A DNA stretch of 27,611 nt from Spirogloea muscicola (GCA_009602725.1 WELB01000006.1:254256-281866), one strand, 5' to 3'. Numbered from the stretch's first letter, positions 1 through 16,229 are shown. Notes: a model not told the origin generated them from the sequence alone. Translations and numbers: made by a program.

Positions 1-7
1 AAAAAAA

Positions 8-114
<107 letters not shown>

Positions 115-186
115 CCCTCCTTCCTCTACCTTCTCTTGCTCTCTTGGCGTGCCTGACTACTCGCCTGGCTTGCTCACTGGATCACC

Positions 187-2910
187 ATGACGCCAGGCAG
201 ACAAGCTCGTGTAGTCCCAGGGTCTTTTTGCATGTGTAGGGTTGCTGAACTGGGTGAAGTACCTCTATTCAGCTCTGGTGCCTTCAGGGCTTGATACCGC
301 TGTACAATGTAGCAGATTAGTTGGAGTATATCTCAGAGCTAGGTTTAGGGTTCCAACATAGGCAAGGTTGGGTCTAGCGCTGCTTCGATCGAAAGGTGCT
401 GCAAGCTGGAGCAACATCAGTCGCTTAAGATGTTGCGCTGGCATTTGCGCAGCTCCAGTCCTCCACTTGTGGTCAGCTGGCCCATCCAAAATGTTAAGAG
501 CGACTGACCGGCGCGTTGTGCGGCCTCCTCAGGATCGGAGCCGTCGCTGTCGGCGTCTGCCACAAGCTCAGCCAGCAGCGCGGCATTTCCGCCCCAGGCC
601 CCACCCCGGGGCTTCGCGGCGGGGGCTGCACCAGCCATCAAACCTCAGGATGCACAGCGACCCTGGGTCAAGTTCTCGCCGTTGTCCTCGCCGTCATCCT
701 CGCCGCGGACCCAGACAGTGACGACTCAGCAGCATGCTGCCAAGGGCGCAGGCCCGCCACTGCCAGCAGGCGGCCGGACGCCGCCAATGGCCTCACCGCC
801 CCTCTCCCGCAGCGAGAGCTTCGACTTGCAGCAGGACGTGCAGAGCCTGAGCAGCATGACACACAGCCGGGAGAGCTCCGGCGACTGGTCAGTGCTGGAG
901 CAGGACGGCGGTGCAGCGGAGGTCAAGGCCCAGGAGACGTCTGCGCGGGACCCGTATGGCGTCCTCAGTGAACACCCTTGCCCTGATGCAGGTCCGGTGA
1001 TGTATTCCCACCTGCAAGGCTGGTGCCTTTTGAGCTCTTTCGCCTTATTGACATCTTAGCATGTCTCGAATGAACTTAGTGGATGTGTCCTCATAGAGGT
1101 TGATTAATTGGTCGCAAAAGTTCAAACAGCTCATCTGCTGAAAGGCTGACCACTGAAACACCACACGACGGCATGCAGGCGACTACGTCAACATGATCGA
1201 AGTGATGACGCCGCCCCTGGAAGCAAAGCTGAGTCAGGACCCCACAGCTTCTCTTGCCCGCTTCAGGTGACGATGGAGACGCGCATTCAGTCTTGGGACT
1301 TCCAAGCACTTGTTGCCATCAAGAGCCACATCTTGCCTTGATGACCTGCACGCAAAGGCCAGCTTATGTATGCTGACAAGCGTCCATCCTACTCCTCCTG
1401 TACATGCCCGCACCAGGTCGCTGGCCGAGCAGCTGACGAAAGTAAATCCAGGGAGACTCACAGACGACGAGAAGCTCGCGTTTTGGATCAATCTCTACAA
1501 TGCTCTTGTCATGCATGTATGGCTTAACTCTTCACCCCGTCCTTCCTTGTCCATGATGATGAAACCTTTGAAAGATAGAGCTCGGAGCCGCTGTAGTTCA
1601 TTCTTGGTAGTCCTGTTTCTGAGTCTAGTCAGGTAATGCTTGCGACAAGTCTTCAGCGTTTTATAGCAAAACAAGGCATTCGGCTCTTAGCTGCCACACC
1701 AACTTGATACTTCACCGTGCAACTGCAGGCCTACATCTCGCCCAGCACAGGTGCCAAGCCGCAGCTCAAGCGGGCCAACACTCTGAGCAAGGCCGCGTTC
1801 ATCATTGGAGGCCACCAGTTCTCGGCGCTCGCAATAGAGTACTCTGTCCTCCGCGCGTCATCTCATCGGCCTTCACTTGTGAGTTTCTACATATTAGCAC
1901 TCAACCGGCATATCGCTCACTTTGCACACCTGCAATCCTTGGCTGGCCAAGTGGTTGAGCTGGATTCTCTGTTAACGAATCTACGTGTGTGCCGTGCAAA
2001 AGGTCAAGATGCTGCCAGTGCACCGCTTCAAGAACGATGATGAGAGGTACCCCATGACCTGCCAGCAGCCAGAGCCGCTGGTCTCCTTTGCTCTCTGCAA
2101 TGGCTCCCGATCTTCTCCCGTGGTGCGTAAATGTTGCCTCCCAGCACTCTGAACCACTTGTCACGCAGTCCAGTGGCCTTCTAGGTCTTACCGTGCCTTT
2201 CTGGCTCACAGCGGCAGTCCAGTCAAAATTTTGCTTGTGAAGATAATCAGCCATATGCTACTATATTCCTGTGTATCTTGCCTGTAAATTGTTCTCATAC
2301 ATGCATGTTGCACAGCGTGCACCCAGACCTTGCTTACACAGATTGTCTTGTGGTCATCGTTGATGCCATATTTGTCAGCTCCGAGTCTACAAAGCTAAGA
2401 ATGTGAGGGAGGAGCTCGAAATTGCTAAGGAGGACTACTTCCGCGCCGCCATTGGCATCAACCGAAAGGACCAGATTCTCCTGCCCAAGATCCTGGACTG
2501 GTCAGTTTCATGCTTTGTTTACACAACCCCCCACCGTGACCTTGGGTTGAGCAGAAATGTGTCGTCATCTATCTCACCTGAGGTCAAGAATATGGTTCAC
2601 AAGATCCTTGAAAGCCATCTGAAAGCTTACCAAGCTAATTTAGCTACACTTGATTCTGGCCAGGTTGTAGTAACAATAGTAATGAAAACATTCAAAGTGA
2701 TTATGTTGCTTTGAGGGCCTGCTGCTGAGCAGGTACGGTAGAGACTTTGCGGCAAACGCGTTGGGCCTGGTGGAGTGGGTGGCGAAGCAGCTGCCTTACC
2801 AGCAGATGCAGGCTGTCCAAGCCAGGATTCCCAAGAAGAAGGCTGCCCTGTCCAAGAGCATGGCTATCATCCCCTACGATTGGACTTTCCGCTATCTGAT
2901 TGAGCCATAG
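187..2910 (+). CDS. DUF547-domain protein (plant type)
   Basis: Exons: 187-253 (tentative), 533-991, 1179-1266, 1417-1516, 1729-1878, 2003-2122, 2379-2500, 2733-2910, stop TAG. They sum to 1284 nt (427 aa). All introns are GT-AG and phases agree. The N-terminal third is low-complexity Ser/Pro/Ala-rich and probably disordered. The DUF547 domain (PF04784) covers roughly residues 175-350. It shows the family signatures DEKLAFWINLYNALVMH (about 222-238), FIIGGHQFSALAIEY, and PEPLVSFALCNGSRSSPVLRVY. In land plants this family is often annotated as ternary complex factor MIP1 leucine-zipper or glutaredoxin-like proteins. The biochemical role is unknown and no leucine zipper is visible here. The first exon (ATG at 187, donor after 253) rests only on a good start context and a fitting splice phase. 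The gene could instead begin at ATG 786 or outside the window. Exons from 1179 onward are secure. Confidence 0.85.
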
Positions 2911-4199
2911 CTCCCACTTAACGGAAGTATTTCTGGGCGTCTATCACTTGATTACTGTGTCGCAAGCACTAAGGTCGACTGTGGAGCTCCAAGCACTGTG
3001 CCTTCCTCGAGTTGTATCCTTCCCGAAGGTCACGGACAGCCTTGAGCAGCACAGCGAATCTAACATCTAAGCCTGAAACTACAGCTAAGCCTATATGACA
3101 ATCAGTAGTAGGCGTGCACAGAAAGGGGGCGGGGGTTGCTCCAAAGAACGTAGCCAGAGTTTTGTCGATTGTCGAAGGCGGCTGGATAAAAACGATGACT
3201 TCAGTCTTGGTCCAAGTATTGCAGCGATTGATTAAAATCTTGCAATTGTCGTCATAATGCTTTGTTCAGATTCTTGATGAACCTCAGTAACCAGGCTACT
3301 ATACCAGCTACACTCTCTCCACGAAGGACAGTGGTAATCCTCATCCATCCGCGATATACATTAAAGATTGGCCAGAAAGATGGCACCAGTGAACGAGCAA
3401 GCCCGCACTCATACCTAGTAACAGGTCAGCAGCATGCAGCTCAAAAGAAGAAGCAGCAACACTTGCAAAGGGCTGTGAAAAGCCAGCCCACCAAAGGTCG
3501 AATAAGGATCTGGGAGTGAGTTAACATGCGCAGAGACCAGTAAGGATGTCTGCTCAGAAACCCCCAGTCAGCAGCTGTAAGTTGTAAGTAGCAGCCAAAA
3601 TGTATAGCTATTGGTTTGGCCATTGAAGAAGCGAGCTCCAAAGGGGGCCCGAAAGGAAGACTCTTCCAGTGGAGGGCGATGGCTGTGAAAGGCCAGAAGG
3701 ACCTTTGAAGAAGTTGCTGTTCATTGGCGTGTTCTCACTCTTGATGTCCAAGATGTGAACTGAATAGATAGAAAGATAGAAAGATCGTGAATGCTGGCTC
3801 TTATTCATCATATGGCAGACAAGGCCTCAAGTTGAGTAAGAGATGTTGTATACGGGATGTTGTTTGAGTGCGCGCGACTGGCGGAAATTTGAATATCACA
3901 AAATACCTGCCTACATGGGATTTCTTACGATGTGCACGCATACAATTCTCGGATTTTTCCTTTGATACTTCACAATTATCGGGCTTGACAGTTAGCCTCG
4001 AACAAAATGCCATCCCTTTGGTTGTTGGTATTTCTGTTTCTTCTTTGCTGCCTCTTTCGTGGAGGTAGCACCACGCAAGTAGATGTCTAATCAGGCTCTG
4101 CTCTTAAGACAGCCATGTAGCATATGGGTCGCACATTTGCAGCAACCTGCTTTGCACGACCTGCAGTAGAAGCCCTCATCTGTGGACACAGTGGTCCAC
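2911..4199. other. Convergent intergenic region
   Basis: This stretch separates the 3' ends of the DUF547 gene (+) and the arabinofuranosidase gene (-). It must hold both 3' UTRs. I see no conserved protein, RNA gene or strong repeat. I also found no chlorophyte-style TGTAA polyadenylation signal close behind either stop codon. The short open frames here lack family resemblance and sensible splice partners. Confidence 0.7.
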
Positions 4200-7100
4200 T
4201 CAGACAGTCTCAGCTGCCACAAGGCCAGCGGTAGCCTTTGAGGCCTTCACGAGGTATGCGCGGCTGTCTGAGATGGTGCCCAGCTCGAGGCTGGTGACAG
4301 ACATAGGGTGCACGTCGAGGAGCATGTCCTCGCTCGAGTTGTGTACAGCCCGTCTTCTGAGTGCAACCTGTGACGACAAGATATGTCGTGATTTCAATTA
4401 TCTGCTAGAAAGAGAGTTGAGGAAAGGGCGACAACCAGGGGAATGGCTTAGCTGCCACTAAACACGTACTGCTAGAAGCAGGAGGACAAGTAAGGTCCAA
4501 GGTGACTCACTTTTCTGGGCTCGAGGAAAGAGTTCTCGTCTGTTGCGCTTTCCCCTCGGAGAACAGTGATTGTGGCATCAGGGTCAACCAGTGCATCTTC
4601 GAGCCCCTTCACTCTCAGTCTGACTTGCACAGTCTCCTTCCCTATGTTGACAACCTGGGTAGGGCCAGGCAAACCATATTGTGGACAATATCATTAGTAA
4701 ATGAAGGAATTGGCAGCCTGGCTAGCAGAATATACATAGCCAGCAAGTCATTGAAGAGCTTGGCTGGCCATATGCCTTAATGCAACTTGTAATAACATCC
4801 TGTTATGAATGAAAGGATTGGCAGCCTGGCTGGTAGGAAACACCTACTGAGCAAGCAATGACAGAGCTTGACTGGACATATGCCGTACAGCTACTAAAAG
4901 TTGGTAGAGTGGAGGGAAGCAATGTCAGGGGAGTACAAGAAGGTCCACTGCTGGTTACCTTGAGGAGCAAGAAATGTCGGTCCCGAAGTGAGCAATAAAA
5001 GCGCACCACTGATGCAGCTGTGACGGGGGCTGCGCCTGGGTCAGCTTCCATGGTGGCAGGCAGCAACACAGCGCTATTTGAGGTTCTGAAGAGCTTTTGC
5101 ACATAGTAGCTTGGAGTGCCGTATGCTTTGTAGCTGTTGAAGACAATGGCGTCTGGGTTCCACCGCCGGTCGTGGTCATTCACCAAGAGGGGGGCGTAGC
5201 TGGCCATGGCCACAATGTCGCTGCCAATTGCCACGAGCACCCATAAGGTGAAAGCCAAGTCAAAGCAAAAGCCAAAGCCCAAGCCACAGCCACTTAGACC
5301 GAGGATGTCAAATGTCGCAGACTCAGTCAGACCTGTTCTGCTCGAGGCCCATCATGTAGGCGGCTTCTGCGACTGCGCCCAGGAGGCTGCCTTTGCCAGC
5401 ATCTGTGCCCACCACGGCGTACTCGCTTACAAAAACCTGAGGCATAGTCACATGTGTCAAGCTCATCACAAGTAGCTAGGTGACAACTGTTTGACAAGTG
5501 TGCCTTCCTGGCTTGACTGGCAAGAAAGCTGCAGCTACTTTATCAGCACCTCACAGCTGCGCAGTTCAGAGGATCTTTCTAGTCTTGCAATTTGGTATCT
5601 CCGTACAACTGCATCCGACCCCAATTATACACTGATGTGAGAGGGAAACAGACCTTGGGGCCCTTGCGGTCGACCTTGTCAAAGAACGTCCTGCCCTCGA
5701 AGAGGTTTGCAGCTGAGGTGTAGATCTGCATGCGGTGGTCAAAATGGAAGGAGGTTAGATGGACGCACTCCAGTATGTGCATGTGATGTAGAACAGTAAA
5801 AACCCACTGCTTACGCCGTATCAGTAATGTAGGCAGCAATCAGATCAGACTTACATGGTAGTCGAAGAGATCAGCCGGATGGTCAAGCGGGCTATATGTG
5901 GCATCGCAGTTGGAGATGAGCTTGATGTCTGGATACTTGGCCTTGATGGCTGTGTAGAATCGCAGATAGCTCCCTGATACATATAATATAAATGACAAGC
6001 TTACCTTACTAAGATGGAAGCTACATCGGAGACCTAGGAAATTCATGTGCCCTGCAGGCCTTCCACAAGCTGTGGTCAACCATCATAGAAGATAACCTGT
6101 GCCAGACACTCCTCTTCAGCCAGCACAGCAATTGACAAGTTTATTCTGTGTCGCCGAAGCTTTGGAGCTTGACTGGAAGTTTGAAGGAATGCTCACCTCT
6201 GTAGTTCCAAGCACCGCAGTCCTCATTGCCAATTGCAATGTGGTGGAGGTGGAATGGCTCGGGGTGGCCCATGTCCGCCCTCAGCGAGCCCCACCTGCTG
6301 GAGGCAGGGCCCCTGGCAAATTCAACACCATCCAGAATGTCCTGCTCACGATATGCGACAACTGCTTCCTATATAAATGCTTAATAATCTGTGCAGTGAT
6401 AGCTTCAATGATGGGGTCATGTTTAAATACATGGGGTGCAGAAGTCTAATGCAATTATCTGCAGCTTGAAGAAGAATCACTAATTTAGAGAATGGTTCTC
6501 ATATAAGAGATATAAGGTGGAGAGCAATCTCTGAAGGGGTGGCAGAGACAAGCTAAAGTCCAAGAGTATGGACATAGCAGAGGTGAGTATAAGGAGCAAC
6601 TTAAACTTTGGATTGGCTATGAAGAGTGTAGCCTATCCTTGCTATGGCAGCACATTACTGACCTTGATGAAGGGGCCCAGAATGGGGTAAAAGACCTGCT
6701 GCGAGTGGCTGATGCCTACAAGAAGTATGAAGGAGGCTTAGCTTCTTGAGCCCTTGGAGTTTATCCAGCATTTCAGAAGATGGAGAAGGCCGTCATTACG
6801 ATGCTCGGTTGCTTCTTCTTGTGTCAAAAGCAAGTGCACATTACAAAGCCCACCATTATTGAAAACCCAGACAGGAACTGCTCCCAGGTCCTCGCAAAAC
6901 TGCAGGGTTTATTTGAGGACCTCATTCAGTGCTTGCGATCAGATTCGATCAAACCACCTATTTATATCAAAATGAATGTGGAATTCTTCAAGTGGCCGTT
7001 CTCAGCTCTGATCTGCTACCACAATCATGTCCATACACATTTTCCACATTCCGTTCCTACGAACATGTCCCAGCCTTCATAGTCTTCTGGGGCTTTGGGC

Positions 7101-9853
7101 CTCACCTGGAGGTACTCGAACAGGCCAAGCTGGTCATCGGACCAGTACTGCCAGACGCCGTTGAAGTGGCCAGGCCGCTCCTCCCATGGCCCCACCGACT
7201 GGCGCCATCGAAAGGCATCGGCCAGCCGGTCGCCCTCGACGTAGCAACCGCCTGGTCAGCAACTCTAGCTTAGCATAGCAAGGGTATAGCAGGGTACAGG
7301 GTTCCAATGCAACGCCTCGAAGTTCCAACAATTATGATATGATAGCTTCAGCAGGACCACCTCGGCTATGGCAGTCAGAGGAATGACCTTGCATGCAATG
7401 CGAATTGGTCAGCTAGCACGTATATCTCTGCAGCCGCTTTACCTAGGCCAGGTTCTTGACTTCTGATCAGAGCTGATTCATCAGGGTTAGGACTGCCTTG
7501 TGGCAAATCTAACAACAACAGAAGAGGTTTGTGTAAAGAAGAGAATGAAGAGATTCACCAGGGAATCGGACAAATCCGGGCTTCAAGTCGGCGAGCAGGT
7601 TTGCCAGGTCGAGCCTCATTCCATGCCCCTGCCGAAGGAAAGAGAGCACGTGTCATGAGTGTTGTTAAGGTATTAGCAAGTGACTGTTGATCTCTTTCAA
7701 GTGTAGCGCGAACTGTTAGTGCTTATTTGTTATACCATGAGTTGAGCTCAGAGCTGATCACCATGTCTTGTTCATACTTACTGAAGTTTAAGCAAGACTT
7801 GCAGTCAACTTGAGATGGGACAGAACCTTCGCACAACTGTAATCAGGTTGCGGACCTGCAACCTGGCTCAGCAAAGATTGGGTCTGCTTGTACCTTGAAG
7901 GTGCGAACAGGCGTAGCCGAGATCTGGTCCAGCCAGATGACGCCCTTTTTGGTTGTGGTAATGGCGAGGTGAGCAGCGTGGTCACTTCGGTTGGGCCGCA
8001 AGAATACTTCCTCCTTACGCCACCTGAATGCCAGCTGCTCGGCGAGCCTGCAGACGATGTCAAGGTGGACAGGATTGGTCCCGGGGTTAGTATTTGCTCT
8101 TGAAGCATTGATGAGAAATTCTAAGAAATGCTGTAAGCGGAAATGAAGGAAACAATAGCCTGTGACGGAGTACCACAGAGCTAGCTGCCCAATCGGTGCA
8201 ACTTGCCATCCTGTGCTTCAGACTTACTTTGATAGTCGAGAACCTGAGCCCACCTAAGATGCGTGGCGGCGATGGTGTCTTGCTCGTCGGCCGCCGAGAC
8301 GAATGCGATCCTCAGGTCCACCTCGTCAGCCGACCGCAGCCAGATGATGACCCTGTACTCCTCGCCCTCCTCCACATTCTGTTGGAAGAGCACTGGTTAC
8401 CACAGTCATCCATGCCCTTCACAGATGCATGACTTCTCTTTCAATTGCTGAAGGAGCCTTTCTGCTGTTGGCATTGCGATTCTGCAGCATCCAAGTATGT
8501 CACATACTTTCTGGACTCATGGGCACCATGCCTGGCCTTCTTGGTCATTGATCACAAGCTGCCTGTACTATTACCATGAGTGCAACAATCATGAAGTTAA
8601 TCAGCTCCCCTGGATGAGGAGTTTTTGGAGAGCATACGTTCTTGGTAGCTTTACCATGCCCCAATAACCAAGGTTCTTGACACCAACGCCATGGGAGCAG
8701 GGGGTCTCGTACTCTTCGCACCGGATCTCCATGCGCAGTGCAACCGGGTTGCGCACAAACGGCGAGCAGCGCTCCGTCTCCAACCACACTTGTGCTTCCG
8801 TGCCCACAGGAAACCACGGCTCAATGGAAGATGGCGTGTTGGGCCCGCCCGCCTCAAAGCCTGCAGGAATTCGCACGGACTTCTGTGACCAGCAGCTACA
8901 TCGAGCACATGTATAGTGATAGGTCAGGACTCAGAAGCAAGATATGATGTGTGGGTCAAGGACGTAGGTTTTGGGGCTTTGACTTGAGGACCTTCGGGAT
9001 GACTTGGGGGCTGCCGTGCCAGCACTTCAAGGACCACATCATGGCCTGGCTTAAGGCACCTCAAGTAATCCCAAGAGCCCCTCTTCAAACGCTGAACCCT
9101 ATCTAAGCACGTCATTCCAGCTCTGCTCCCCCAAATGCTGCTGAACTTTTGTTCGCCCAAGCAGCAACTTGGGTGTTCGAGCTCAAACTTGCGACCATGC
9201 AAGCTTCCCTCCTGAGCCTCACACCCCTACCAAGTGCCCAACTCTGGCTTCTCAGGACGTCCAAGGGCATCCTGATATGCAGCAGAAGTGCTTGCAAGGC
9301 CCTTGGGTGCCGCCAGGCGTCAATGCGCAAGGCTTGCAAGAGTTCGATTGAAGCACAACGACCCAAACGTCGCAGGTAGGAGAATGAGCTGTGTTGTGTG
9401 GCAACTGGCCACAGCCGGCCTTTTTCAGGGGGCCGGCGGGCGGGCAAAGGCGGGCAGCGAGCTAGCGACCGGACCTCTGTTCTGCACCAGCTCGGCGCAG
9501 AGGCCGCCCATGCCCGCATGGTTGATTTCCTGCGCCGGCCGCGCAGCAGCGAACGATTATGCCGCCAAGTCATTGAACCGCTATTGAGATTAATGCAGCT
9601 CTGTGGCATGCGCTGGCCAACGCAGCGGTGTTCGCGCCGTGCTGACCTCGAAGAAGATGCCAAAGAGCGTGTGGGGGATGCGGCGGCCGCTGGCGCCAGC
9701 ATCCACCGTGATGTCGACGCCATTGCCGAGGCCGGGCTCGCCCCAAGCCTGCCTCGGGAGGTGGCTGGCACACGCCACGCACACCAGCGACAGGAGGAAA
9801 GTGGTGGCGGCAGCGGCAGCGGCAGCGATGGAGTGTCGAGACGACATCGCCAT
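4200..9853 (-). CDS. Alpha-L-arabinofuranosidase, GH51, secreted
   Basis: Sixteen exons, 5' to 3' on the minus strand: 9853-9647, 9529-9475, 8860-8655, 8378-8254, 8047-7894, 7628-7559, 7251-7106, 6899-6854, 6715-6663, 6341-6197, 5973-5855, 5725-5654, 5436-5333, 5220-4959, 4654-4511, 4367-4200 (stop TGA). They sum to 2076 nt, 691 aa, close to plant ASD enzymes (about 680). The N-terminus (MAMSSRHSIAAAAAAATTFL) is a signal peptide ending near residue 29. Conserved blocks follow: RRIPHTLFGIFFEEINHAG, GFEAGGPNTPS, KKGVIWLDQISATPV, DLKPGFVRFPGGCYVEGDRL, and VPVWVFNNGISHS. GNEDCG holds the acid/base Glu (about E394) and VFVSEYAV holds the nucleophile Glu (about E471). The enzyme releases terminal arabinofuranose from arabinans, arabinoxylans or arabinogalactan proteins outside the cell. 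Both catalytic residues are present and every splice phase fits, so it looks functional. Confidence 0.94.
4700..4884. repeat. Imperfect direct repeat in an intron
   Basis: Two copies of about 77 bp, at 4700-4776 and 4808-4884, lie about 108 bp apart inside the intron between the last-but-two and last-but-one exons of the arabinofuranosidase gene. Both begin AATGAA and share GGATTGGCAGCCTGGCT-like text, a GAGCTTG core and the ending CATATGCC. This looks like an old local duplication and shows no coding content. Confidence 0.75.
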
Positions 9854-10820
9854 AGTCCCTCCCACCAAGGCCGATGGTGGAGCGGCCGAGCTCACAGCAG
9901 GAGGCCCTGAGGTACCCCTCGGAGCAGCTGCCCCAGACGCCACACTTAACTTCATGGAAGGTTCAGGTCTCTCTTTACAAGCGAGGTCTGCGTCGATCAA
10001 CAGGCGGGAGCTGGTTCCGAAGCCCATTTGACGGTCCGTCGGTGGGCTTGCCACCTTGGTCGCCAGTCATGCAGGCGGAGCCAGCGGGTGGATCTTGCAT
10101 GCACACTTCCACGACCAGCAAATCCATGTCAAAGTTGTGCTCGTCGACTCTGGAGCCTTGCTGCCTCAGGGAACTCCAGAGGTAAGCGAGGCGTTCGGCT
10201 CATTCTTGTTCTTGCATCTTTGTCGAGGCAGCTATGGAGCTAACCCACTGTGCATGGCGAGACATATCACCACTTGGATACTGCCACTCAAACCACTCAT
10301 GGCCTCAGCTCTTACCGACCTTGGACCGCATCATTCTGCTCTGAACCCAGTGTAACATTCATAATCTGATGCAACCAGAGGCACCGACGCACATGTCCAT
10401 CGTGAGGCGTTGGCCTCTCAAAGTCAAGGTGCAAAGTTGGGGCGCAATAAGTCACAGAGTTCAGTAAGTAACAAGGGGCCTCAAGTGGTGCACGAGGGGA
10501 GGGAGCGGAGGGGAGAAGAGAGGAGGGGGGAGGGGGGAGGAGAGGCAGGAATAGATAAAGAGCGAGGAGACTGAGACCAGGCCCTTGTAGCCCAGGTGGC
10601 CACTCAGTAACGGCGCAAGTCCGCTGGCCTGCTCTACTCCGCAGCCTGCCCTTCACCTCTAGTAGAAGACCTACGAGCTGCTGCTGGACCAAATGGAGGT
10701 CCCTGTCACGCGCGCAGAGGCCAAAAATTCAATGCCAGGATAAGCTGGGGTCGGGCTCTACGCTGCTGCTCCTGGTCTCCCTTTGACGAATCGCGGTTGC
10801 CGCCCTGCCCCAATTGCCAC
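9854..10820 (-). promoter_or_regulatory. Spacer between GapA 3' end and arabinofuranosidase start
   Basis: The two neighbouring minus-strand genes are separated by 967 bp, which should contain the GapA 3' UTR and the promoter and 5' leader of the arabinofuranosidase gene. The reading frame is open for some distance above ATG 9853. I chose that ATG because it begins a clean signal peptide directly. No TATA box was confidently identified. A purine-rich strand at 10495-10570 is listed separately. Confidence 0.5.
10495..10570 (+). repeat. Polypurine, G-run-rich tract
   Basis: The plus strand is almost entirely A and G over about 75 bases, with several runs of four to six G. It could form a G-quadruplex or triplex. 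It lies between the GapA stop (10823) and the arabinofuranosidase start (9853), both genes being on the minus strand, so in transcript sense it reads as a C/T tract. Confidence 0.8.
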
Positions 10821-14111
<3,291 letters not shown>

Positions 14112-14154
14112 GTCGCGCGGCGGCNAAAGTGAAACTAACTGCCATGGCGGCAAG

Positions 14155-14190
<36 letters not shown>
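14155..14190. repeat. (GGC)12 trinucleotide repeat
   Basis: Twelve GGC units begin about 44 bp upstream of the GapA start codon at 14111, so they fall in its promoter or 5' leader (GCC units in transcript sense). Similar triplet runs sit just before the CimA and inside the CPBP 5' coding regions. Confidence 0.9.
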
Positions 14191-14192
<2 letters not shown>

Positions 14193-16229
14193 GGGGCTGG
14201 CAGGGAGGTCGGGAGGGCGTGAAACTGGACCAGCGAAATTACAACCGCTGCGCCCGCGGGGGCAGTAACGGACACCGGGCCCCGGCGACTCCGATTTAGG
14301 ACGTCCAAATCCGTGGTCCAATGCCGCCCCTGCCCAGGGCGGGGGGGCACGGGGCCCCCCCTAGGCCCTTAAATCAAATCCGTGGACAAATCCCGGGAAC
14401 TCGTGTGGCCCAGGGCGGCCCGATCCTGGGGATAAGGGGCCCCCCCGCTGGGCGCGGCCGCCAATGGGCGCGCCGCCTGGCAGCCCCCCCGCCGGCCGTC
14501 CGATTCCCGATCGCGATCCGCGGCCTTGCGCGCCCCGCGGCCCCGGCGCCTGATCTGCGCCGCACGATCTGGGGCGCCCGTGCCCCTGTGTGTGAACCCC
14601 CGGGTCCGGGAGCTGCAGGTGCTGACTAGAGGTTATTGAGCGCCCACTGGCGGTAAGTCATGGACAAATAATAGTATTCTGCTTTTTGCGCCTTCCAGCC
14701 CTTCCAGGCCCTGTGATTTCCTTGGGGCTCGGCCACTCACAGCCATTTGCCTTCCATTGGAAGAGCTGTTTCTCCAGAACCCCCATTGCAATTCTTGTTT
14801 GCCACTCCTTTACTGGGCTGGCCAAACACAGACATCGCCCTCTCTAAGAGTGAGAGTAAGAGTCTTTCTTCTCTTGTGCTGGCTTCTTCCAAGCATAGCC
14901 TCACTGAGAAAGGAGAAAGGAACATCAGTAGTGGTTGAGATGGAGCCCTCAGTTTCTTCCACTTGCTGAGCATTTGGCTTTGCAGCTTTTGTGTGCGACC
15001 ATTCCAGTCTTTCGCACGCGACCCTTCATACAACTTCTAGCGAAGATCTGAGCCAGGAGATGCCCAGCGATCTGAATATCAGCTATATGGATAGGCTCAT
15101 CTTGTTGGCAGTCGATTAATTCATTGCACACGTAAATAGTATCACGCGCAGGTGGCCAATATAGATGACCGAGGGGACATTGCTCCCTCGCTGGATGCAC
15201 CTCGACTATGAGCCTTGAGTATGGAGCGAGGTTGATTGATGAGAGGTGACTGCTTGGCTCTCTTGGCAAGCAGCAATGAGGTCTTTGCTGCAACTGATCA
15301 TTACTTACCTGCCATCAAATACCGTAATACGACATCATTACCAGCTGCGCAGGTGCTTAGAATTTGCCTGCTCAAAGCTTTGCCAGCAACCTCGTATGCA
15401 AATGGGCCTCAACAACCTCAGTGGTACCATTGCTGTGGGCAGGCAGCCCTTTCTAAGGCGCCTGTCGACTGGCAGGACAACTGGGTGCACTAGAGGCATG
15501 CAGAATCTGAACAGAAGCAGCACCTGCATTCCGCTGGGAAGCGAAGGCGACCCAGCAGAGCCAACCCCGCGCGGCAGCTCTTTTTTCCTCTCCAAAGCAG
15601 CCACCAGAGTCATCTCCCACCACCGAGAGCTCGTCGACTATGGGTCGATCCGATCCGCTCGCCAGCACTATGCATCGCGCTTGCCACTTAACGTCTCTGC
15701 TCGTCGCTTGTCGAGTGGCTCCTCTTCTGTGCTCTTTAGATGCCATTACGACGAGGACTCGGCGTCTGGAACCCGACCAAAGTGAGCCTAGGGAAGCTCT
15801 CCTACGGATAGTAAGCAAACGGTTGACTATTGCAGGTGGCCAGCCCACCAGGAGGAAAGTGTGGGGGCATGAGCACACTTGAGACGAGCGCTGGGCAATC
15901 TGGCAATGTAAGCCGGCCTTGCAGCTGACACTGTGACGTTCATAAGCCTGGCCGGCCATCACAGCCGCTCTCACTTTTCGCCTCTCCCGGACCTTGCTCA
16001 GTCGTTTGTAGTTCTAAGAATCTGAGCACCATTCGTAGTAGCAAGCTGCGTTACTTTGTGGTTTAGCTAACCCCCTCAGTCCTTGTGTAGTCCTTTCACC
16101 CTTATGAAATCTGTCGCCTTACCCTAAAACAGCTGTTCTCTTCCTCCTCTCCTCACGGCCGTCGCCCCTTTCTGAGAGAACAGCTCTTCCGATCTACGGC
16201 AATGGCTTCTGAGAAGAACGTTCTGCTAG

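Noticed and set aside
9112-9771. 219-codon open frame on the minus strand
   Set aside because: It overlaps the first two arabinofuranosidase exons in another frame and is a shadow of GC-rich coding sequence. Its product has no family resemblance.
15246-15785. 179-codon plus-strand frame with an overlapping 173-codon minus-strand frame (15453-15974)
   Set aside because: Both are open over the same DNA, neither shows a recognisable domain, and no splice partners connect them to a gene. I cannot support either as a CDS.
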